Below the pieces are notes generated by a model. The model was not told the DNA's origin and did not search any database. It was given only the letters and a program-made list of their open reading frames with translations. A program made the position numbers and the translations under genes. A stretch of 21,908 nt of DNA. Origin: JAZREA01 sp045660545 (GTDB taxonomy: Bacteria > Bacillota > Clostridia > Monoglobales > Firm-18). The stretch spans positions 1-21,908 of the forward strand of contig JAZREA010000004.1 of assembly GCA_045660545.1 (NCBI GenBank). The letters run 5' to 3'. This document shows positions 1-7,800 of the stretch, in pieces. Within the stretch, counting starts at the first letter, position 1; the number at the start of each line of letters is the position of its first letter.

Positions 1-48
1 TTAATGAGAGCGCAAACAACGACGGCAAATAGCGGAGGTAAGACGTGA
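1..48 (+). other. 3' end of an upstream gene, frame ambiguous
   Basis: Two frames could carry the C-terminus of a gene entering from the left. One ends at TAG 30-32 (last residues NESANNDGK). The other ends at TGA 46-48 (last residues ANSGGKT) and would overlap the next start as GTGA. The ribosome binding site of the amidase, GGAGGT at 34-39, follows either one. Too little sequence remains to name the product. Confidence 0.3.
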
Positions 49-680
49 ACATAGTAAAGATACCTGACCAGATAATCAATGGCAAGCTTCGTCCCCTTGA
101 TTTAAAAAAGGTTGACGCTATTGCCCTACACCACATGGCGATCGACGCGGACGTTAAGAGCATTGAAAGGATGCATATAAGCCAGGGATGGGACGCGATA
201 GGATATAATTTTTGGGTCTCGTTTGACGGGACTGTTTACGAGGGCAGAGGCTTTAACCTGGGCGCAGGGGTGGAAAACCAAAACGGCCATATAATTTCAA
301 TCGGCTTTCAGGGAGATTACCACACTAACCCCAAAACAATGCCAGACGCGCAGTTTAACGCCGGGGTGGATATAATCAAATACATTCTTGAAAGAGTGCC
401 TTCGATAAAACAAATCGGCGGACACAAAGACTATATGCCAACAGCGTGCCCGGGACAGTATTTCCCACTTGAAGAGATGAAAACTTTACAGAAAAGAGGT
501 AACGAAGAAATGATTTACTATGATTGCACAGAGGCTTGTCCCGAATGGTCGAGACCTTATGTGAATAAGGCGCTTGAAATGGGATACATAAAAGGTGATT
601 CGCTGGGCAGACTGCGCCTTACAGACGACCGTATATGGTGTCTCGTTGTAATGATGAGAGTAAACGGAATAATGGGATAA
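45..680 (+). CDS. phage endolysin, N-acetylmuramoyl-L-alanine amidase (amidase_2/PGRP fold) with SLH-like tail
   Basis: Predicted to cut the bond between N-acetylmuramic acid and L-alanine in peptidoglycan, for host lysis at the end of a phage cycle. Residues 1-145 match the amidase_2/PGRP family: zinc ligands are visible as H29 in IALHH, H127 in GGHKDY and C135 in TACPG, and Tyr54 in GYNFW sits where the family has a conserved Tyr. Residues 155-211 look like one S-layer-homology-type repeat (PEWSRPYVNKALEMGYIKGD, then a GRLRLTDD turn), probably a wall-binding tail. The start is GTG at 45, chosen because GGAGGT ends 5 nt upstream and because a plausible upstream gene ends here. A hairpin follows the stop. 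The position just before the coiled-coil and giant genes fits a late phage module. No holin is visible within the window. Confidence 0.85.
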   Translation: MNIVKIPDQIINGKLRPLDLKKVDAIALHHMAIDADVKSIERMHISQGWDAIGYNFWVSFDGTVYEGRGFNLGAGVENQNGHIISIGFQGDYHTNPKTMPDAQFNAGVDIIKYILERVPSIKQIGGHKDYMPTACPGQYFPLEEMKTLQKRGNEEMIYYDCTEACPEWSRPYVNKALEMGYIKGDSLGRLRLTDDRIWCLVVMMRVNGIMG

Positions 681-688
681 AATAAAAG

Positions 689-719
689 GGCAACATCTTT
701 TAGATGTTGCCTTAAATTG
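689..719 (+). terminator. hairpin after the amidase gene, likely intrinsic terminator
   Basis: A perfect 10-bp stem, GGCAACATCT (689-698) with AGATGTTGCC (702-711), closes a 3-nt T loop. The tail after it, TTAAATTGT, is only moderately U-rich, so termination may be partial. The A-rich sequence on the left side (AAAATAAAA) could serve the other strand. Confidence 0.6.
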
Positions 720-736
720 TATATGGAGGGATGAAA

Positions 737-1603
737 ATGAGCTGGGGAGATATGACTCTTAATGATTTATATACAGTAAGAGATAACAAAGAGGGCTACG
801 GCAACACTACCGACAAAGCAGCCCAAGATGCATATAACACAAGCAACAGAAACATAAGAGCTGGATACGGTATAAGCGAAAGCGATGATATTTCGCTTGG
901 AGAGCTTAATAAATATATAGCGGCGGCAGAAAGACAGGAGCAAAAGTATGGACTGCTGACAAACATAACGGCACAAGCTAACAAAGCCGACGAAAGAGCG
1001 AAAGCGCTGGCTGATGCAATCAGGAACTTCCGGTATGACCCGAATAGCGACCCTGCATACAAAAGCTATGTTGATATGTATAACAGACAAGGTGCAAGTG
1101 CTGCAAAAAGTACGCTTAATGAGTTGAACTCAGCAAGTATGGGCAGAAACAACAGCTTTTCTTCTGCTGCTACGGCACAGGTACAACAGGCATACGCGCA
1201 AAAGGCCACAGAAATAATACCTACTCTTGCAGAGCAGGCGTACAATAAGCTTTTGCAACAGTACAACATTGCCAGGGATATGGCTGATAATACGTGGAAT
1301 AAGCAGTTGCAGGCTTATCAGACTTTAGCAAGCGACGAAGCGCAGAATATTGTGAACGAAGGGAACAAAATAAACAATCAGGCAGCACAAAAGGAATTGA
1401 ATGTCTTGGGTGAAAGATTAGCTATTGACCTTGAAAACGGCAGGTTGCAGAATATTCAGCTTACATTAGCTAATGAAAATATGACCTACGAAAAAAAAAT
1501 AAAGGCTATTGCAACCGAAATACAAGAAAAGTATGGTTTGCCTATGGCGGAGGCCGAATATCAAGCCCAACTGATTGCGAATCAAAAAAAACTAAAAATG
1601 TAA
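737..1603 (+). CDS. phage coiled-coil protein, probable internal virion/ejection component (zero-frame product)
   Basis: About 288 residues, rich in Ala, Gln and Asn, almost wholly predicted alpha-helical. A central segment (DPNSDPAYKSYVDMYNRQGA, then SSAATAQVQQAYAQKA) resembles proteins often found just upstream of giant polyvalent genes in gut Clostridia phages; I know this by recall, not by a search. No catalytic motif is visible, and a structural or DNA-ejection role is inferred from position and composition. I chose ATG 737 over ATG 731 because GGAGGG (725-730) ends 6 nt before 737 but abuts 731. The gene ends at TAA 1601-1603, right after an A8 run (1584-1591). The -1 frame stays open for another 90 codons, so the protein is either truncated by a frameshift mutation or extended by programmed slippage. 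Confidence 0.7.
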   Translation: MSWGDMTLNDLYTVRDNKEGYGNTTDKAAQDAYNTSNRNIRAGYGISESDDISLGELNKYIAAAERQEQKYGLLTNITAQANKADERAKALADAIRNFRYDPNSDPAYKSYVDMYNRQGASAAKSTLNELNSASMGRNNSFSSAATAQVQQAYAQKATEIIPTLAEQAYNKLLQQYNIARDMADNTWNKQLQAYQTLASDEAQNIVNEGNKINNQAAQKELNVLGERLAIDLENGRLQNIQLTLANENMTYEKKIKAIATEIQEKYGLPMAEAEYQAQLIANQKKLKM

Positions 1604-1863
1604 ACGGTGGTGGTTCTCTTGCAGATACTTGGGCAAAAAGACTCAACGACAACATTTCAAACCAATACGGTAACGACTTTACCGCACTAATTCCCAATGG
1701 CGATGGAACTTATACAAAGGGTAATGTAGATGCAGATTATATTATTTTGGAAATTATGAATTCGAGCGATTTGTCGGAAGAGGAACAATTAGGGTTGTTA
1801 AGTGTTTTTGGTATTACTGACGAACAAATAAATACAGTATTAAAAGATAGTCATTATAGATAA
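1584..1863 (+). other. A8 slippery run and -1 frame continuation of the coiled-coil gene
   Basis: In the zero frame the codons read CAA AAA AAA CTA, which contains the canonical A AAA AAA heptamer. After a -1 slip the next codon is ACT at 1591 and the frame runs open to TAA at 1861-1863, adding 90 residues (starting TKNVNGGGSLADTWAKRLND) for a fused product of about 375 residues. The extension has ordinary amino-acid composition (for example SDLSEEEQLGLLSVFGITDE) and no start codon with a ribosome binding site of its own, so it is not an independent gene. It reaches to 16 nt before the giant gene, filling what would otherwise be a 275-bp gap. I see no strong downstream pseudoknot; a GGAGG lies about 30 nt upstream of the run, farther than in dnaX. 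A second run (A9) at 1491-1499 is an alternative slip site. Confidence 0.6.
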
Positions 1864-1878
1864 TGGGGGGTGAATACT

Positions 1879-4800
1879 ATGGCGACACAATTGAATTTGG
1901 ATGCAAGACGGGTTCTTCAAAACAGGTTAAAGGAAAATGGATATGTTGAAAAAACAACCACAACCCAACCTGTTGTGTCGACTGTGGCAAACGAGGAAAA
2001 TGACCTGTACAAAAGATATAATATTAACCCCGACAATTTTGGTCTCAGTGAGTTTTATAAATGGTTAGATGACAATAACATGCAAGTGTATGATTACAAG
2101 ACTGGGAGTTATGGGCCGAAAGTAGAGGGTGGATTCTTAGGTATTGGCGGCAAGACGCTTGCGACAGAACAGCAAATAAAGGATGCGGACGCGCTATATG
2201 AAAGCATAACAAACAAAATGCGTAACCCTGACCCTGCGGGCTCTTTGAAATATCTTGGCAAACAGGTCGTACAACATTTGGACAACTCGACAGATTCTGT
2301 ACCTAATACGATTGATGCGTTATTTGCGACAGCTGCAAATAATGAAGCAAAAATGTATGAGCGTATGAGAGATGTTATAGTAAGTAATGGCGCAACGTCT
2401 CCCAAGTGGCTTGATGAACAAATAGAAAGCTCCAAAGAGTTTGCCAAAAAGGAAACGGAATATGCCGTTGCTATGGCTAACGAAAGAAATAAAGAAAATG
2501 CTGCAGAACTTGAAAAAATAGAACAAGAACACTCGAATCTTCCGGAAACATTTAAAGCACCCGCTCGTTTTATAGGACAAGCTGCCGAAATGGCACCGCA
2601 AGTCGCATTAACTGCGGTAGCACCCATATATGGAACGGCTTATCTTGGTGGAACTGTCTACGGAAACAGCTATGTAGATGCCATAAACGACGGTGCGTCA
2701 GCAGATGAAGCAAGTATTACCGCTCTAACATCGGCTGCGTTGGAGATGGCTATAGAAAAGCTTGGCGGTAATAAGATGTTTGGCGGTAAAACGCTGACGG
2801 ATAATATAATGGATAAAGTAACGAACAGACTTGTTAAAAACAAGACTGCCCAAAAATTTGTTAGATTCTTACTCGAAACAAATGCGGAAGGCACAGAAGA
2901 GGTTTTAAGCGCTGTATTACAGCCTTTTATCAAACAGCTCGCATATAAGGGTAAGTATGACGCACCGACAATAGACGAACTTGCGGAGAACTATTTGGGT
3001 GGAGCTGTAGGCTCTGCAGTGTGGAGCGGAATGGGAAAGGCAGTTAACTTTGGGAGCACATCTTCTTTAGGTAAGGATATAAAAAATTCTAAAGATGCTA
3101 ATGTGGTCATAGACAGAGCTATTGAATACGGAATAAACAGTGCTGATGATAAAACAAAAAAGCTCGCTACAAAGGTGTATTCGCAGAGGGAAAACGGCTT
3201 AGAGGGCATATCCAACAGGGATTTAGGAGCTTTGGTAAGGGACGCTTTTGAAAACAAGTACAATGTGTTTACAGGTGAAAACATTGTTGAAGAAACACCC
3301 GAACCCAAGTTGACATTTGGAGAAAAGGTAAAGGCTACAGTAGGTTTTGTGGGCGATATGTTTAAGGACGGAAAAGAGCAAACGATAAATGCTCCTCGTG
3401 TGCCTTCTACAGAGGGGTCCTCGTTAAACGCACCAACAGTGGCGGAAATGCAAAAAAAAGCACCTGTGTCAACAGAGGGAAGCGTAAATGCCCCTGTAAA
3501 AAGCACAGATGTACAAAGCGCCATTGAAAGAATAACAAACGGAACGGCAACAAATAAGGACTATGATTTGTTCAAGCCTGTAAACGCCAAAAACAGACAG
3601 ATGTTTGAAGATGTAACAGGAGTTAAGCTACCTGCCACAAATTCGGAAACAAGGAAGTATTTAAGAGGATATACAGAAAATTCTGAAAAAAATACGGCAG
3701 ATTTACCCTTTAATGAACAACAAAATATATTAGAAAACGGTTTGCCTTTTTCTGAAAGAAATGGTATAATAAATTACAGAGCAGATAATACTGATTATAT
3801 TCTTAATCGCGACCCTATTTCCGAAAGTGAAGCTGAGGTTTTGCGTCAAACTGTTTATGCAGAAAATCCTGAAATACCTGATGTCATTAAGCAAATCGAT
3901 GATTATGCTAAAAACAATAACACTTCCCTTATTAACACTCCCGAAAGAACAGAATATCGTTTAGCAAAAGCAAAGGAATATTACGAAACCTTTGAAGCTA
4001 AAAGCAAATACAGAAAAGCAGTTATAATTATTGGTCCTCCGGCGGCAGGCAAATCAACTATTGCAAATCAATTTCAGCAAGAGTTGGGTGCTATTATTCT
4101 TGATAGTGATATAATCAAAGAAGGTGACGCAGACGCTGATTTTAAGGGAATCCCTGAATACAATAACGGTATAGGTGTGCAAGCTGTTCACAATGAAAGT
4201 AGTGATATAGCAGATGATATATTAGATAATTATATTTTAAGTAATGGTGATAATCTGGTATATCCAAAGCTTGGCAGCAAGGTAGAGAGTATAACAAAAA
4301 TTATAGATAAGCTTAAAGGCAATGGTTATAAAATAACGCTTGTATTAAATGACTTGCCTGTTGAAAAAGCACTTGACAGAAGCGTAAGCAGGTATAAATC
4401 CACAGGAAGGCTTGTTTCGCCCGAGATTATTTTAGAATGTGGATACAATCCGGTGGAGACGTATAATAAAATAAAAGAAATGGGGTTATGTGATGGATAT
4501 GAAGTATACAGCAACGATGTCGAATTTGGACAACAGCCAATCCTCATCGAAAAAACGAACATTAACGAAGGAAGAATTGGACGAACTGAAAGAAATTGGC
4601 AAAAGAGCGATACAAGTTTGGGAGTCAGCAGAAGACCCGGATTCACCAATTATGAGACAGATGAGGGAAGCAAGGGAACAATATCGGAAAGAACATCCGG
4701 GGAAATATTAAGTGCAGACGGAGGTGTACAGAGTGAACGAAGAAATGATGGTAACGGTAGTGGACGAGCATGGGGTGAGGTTGAGAGTGCCGGCAAGCAA

Positions 4801-7800
4801 AGCACATCTGTATCAAGCTGGAGACAGCTCGGAAACAGGCGAATCAATGAGCTTATTCGAATATCTGATGAAGCACGACCCCAAAATAAAGAAGCTGTTG
4901 GAAGAGCAGGGGAAAAAGTAACCTGGAACTCTGTTACAAACAACGGACCAAAAAGCGATGCGGAAATATTTATTGAAAATGAGGCACAAAAGTACGGCCT
5001 AGAGGTTGAATACGCAACAGGCCTTACGGTTACATCAAAGGATGGCAAGGTAACGCATCCTGTCGCCTTTGCAAGAGGGAACAATATTGTTCTTTCCGAC
5101 AGGGCAACTTTTAAAGATGCATTACACGAGATTGTACACCACATACGAAAGACCAATCCACGTAAGTATAATGCAATTAAGGCGTATATTGCGGAGAATA
5201 TGGACACAAACATTTACAACGCAATATTAGAAACATACATATATAAGTACAGCCAAATTTACGGCTTTGGCGATCTTGACCAAATGAGCGAGAGAGACAG
5301 AGCGAGAGCTATGGACATCATAGAGGAAGAGATGGTCTGCGACATATCTGCACATAACAAAATCGGCAACGGGGTACCATTGGCAAACCAGGCAGAGTTT
5401 ACACATCTTGTTGATGAGTTGTTTGATACCGAAAAGGAAACAATCAGTTATACACCTTCAAACAGTCAAACGAATGTTAAAAGTTCAAAATCTCCTGTTG
5501 CAGACTTTATGAAAAAGCTTGACTTTATGCCGTTGCCAAAGACCAAAAACGGCAATGTTAAAAGGAATATTACGCAAACAGCGGCAACAGAGCTTCTGGA
5601 TATATTCAACGAGTATGCACAAACGGGAGAAATAAACAGAGATAAAGCACAAGCGTTGTTTGATATGCTTTATAATTCATCCGTGGTTGAGAGTGTGGAA
5701 AACTTTGACGAGGCAGCAGACTACATAAAGTCTGCAAAGATTTATGTTTCACCCGAGAACAAAGGCGCAATACCCGACTTTAACAAATTCAGGCAGAGTA
5801 TGTTTAAAAAGCTTGACATCACAACCGACAACGAAAAAGGCGGTATAAGCATTGATGAATTCTTTGAAGGATTTATATCCTCGTTTCCCGGTATGGTGGA
5901 TGAAACATTAACACGCCCTGCGGACCGCTTGCAAGCGTTGGCGGATTTTGTGACAGACGCAAAGACCAAACAAACACAGGCGCTTGACGATTACTTCGGA
6001 GAAGGTGCAGAAAGCGCAAAAGAGCAGATGCAGGAAATGTTTAACGAAGAGCTTGATGCGTTTGTTAAGGGTAATGAGATAAGGTATAGTGCGGGCGAAC
6101 AAGGAACTGATATTCAAGGAAGTTTGAGTGATGAAGTTCTTAGCTTGTTAAAGGTAAATAAAGTTAAGATGAAGAATTTTCCATCTTATAAAACAAGTAA
6201 AAGTGATGCTCACGAAAATGCAACCAGATGGGCGTATCAAGATGATGTTGAATCAGGAGCGCAAACAATTGCTTTCTACCACGACAAATGCTATTTGATT
6301 GAGAAATTTGCGGGTTTGGATTTTGGTTATCAGATTTGTGGCACAATAAGATATAGTGATTATCAAAGAATCATCAAAGGAGTTAAGAAAAATGACACCA
6401 ATAAAAATGGACAGCCCACAGTACGAACAACTATTGACATTAGTAAACGCAATAAACAGGGAAATTCCACTAAAAGAGGGGAATATGGTACTTATGGTGA
6501 TGCAACTGAGTACAGAAGAGAAAGTGGAACAGTTTATGGAATGGTTGGAAACAAAAATGGTGAAAGGCAAACTGCAAACAACGGAAAACGAAATAATGAA
6601 TCAGACGGCAAAGATAGGGAAATTGATAGCACGATAGATATTCGATATTCCACAGGTACGACCGAAAAAACAGCTGACCATTCAAGAGAAGAGTTAAGCG
6701 AACGTGAGGAGATAAGGTATAGCGCAGGTAATGATAATTCTGAACAGTTTGGGGTAATGTGGACTATTGCTGAAGGAGTAGCAACGAGCCAAGATGTAGC
6801 TGAATTTTATCATTTAATTGGAGAATGCGAGAAGGGAACCTACAAACCTATACAGACCGATGAGGGAGATTTGTTTGAGACAACAAATAAATTGTTTTAT
6901 GCGGACAGCAATTATTTGAAGCCAACCGTAAATAAAATAATTGGATTTAACACCAAAAACTATGGAGTGTTAAATTTATTAAAGGATGTGTATATAGAAA
7001 ATGCAAGAACGGGAATTGACAGCAAAGCAAACTGTGAGATTATTGAGGCTATGCAGGGAGAAGGGATTGTCTCATCAAGAGATTTTAGAGACAGTGCGAC
7101 CTTTACAACAAGGCAAAACAGTGGAAGAAATAGAACAGATAGCGGAAAGTATAATTCGTCAGATGACATAAAATATTCTATCGACACATTAGAAAAAACA
7201 ACCGACTATTATACTCAAAGATACGCTGAACTGCTTGAAGAATACGGCGCAATCAAAAAGGGCGCACAGCCGAGGGTTGAAGAATCCAAAACACCAAAGC
7301 AGTCAAGCCCCAACAAGTATGTAAGTCATTATGCGAGAACAATGTCGGAATCGGGATTGATGCCTGATGAAATGCAAGACGATTTTACAAAGATGATTGT
7401 TGATGGGACAATGTCTCACGAGGTATTTACCGACAAAATGGCTGAAAAGGGAGCAGAGGCAAGGATAGCGTATAATGGGTATGATGATAGCGTAAACGAA
7501 TTTCATGAACATGTAAAATCGGGCAGGGTAAACAAGGAGGATATAGCTTTAGGACAGATGCTTTTCAACCTTGCCTGTCAAAATAAAAATGTAGAATTGG
7601 CAAAACAGCTTGCAGTAGATTTGTCTTTGGCGGCAACGCAATTTGGACAAAATGTGCAGGCTTTTTCTATGCTCAAAAGGATGTCGCCTGACGGCCAGCT
7701 TTATTACCTTGAAAAGTCGGTTGAAAAAATCAACAGAGAATTACTTGACAAATTTAAAGGCGATTTCAAGGAAATAAAAATTGACCCCAAGCTGGAAGAA

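Noticed and set aside
1591..1863. An independent small gene after the coiled-coil protein
   Set aside because: There is no start codon with a ribosome binding site; the first in-frame ATG is deep inside the frame.
767..3524. Long minus-strand open frames opposite the phage genes
   Set aside because: They are hydrophobic or Ser/Cys-rich shadows without ribosome binding sites, opposite clearly coding plus-strand sequence.
5990..6082. A possible fifth nested ORF ending at the TAA inside the first RYS repeat
   Set aside because: The +1 translation (ending SLMRLLRVMR) is Arg/Lys-biased and unpatterned, with no good start, while the giant frame is a normal helix.
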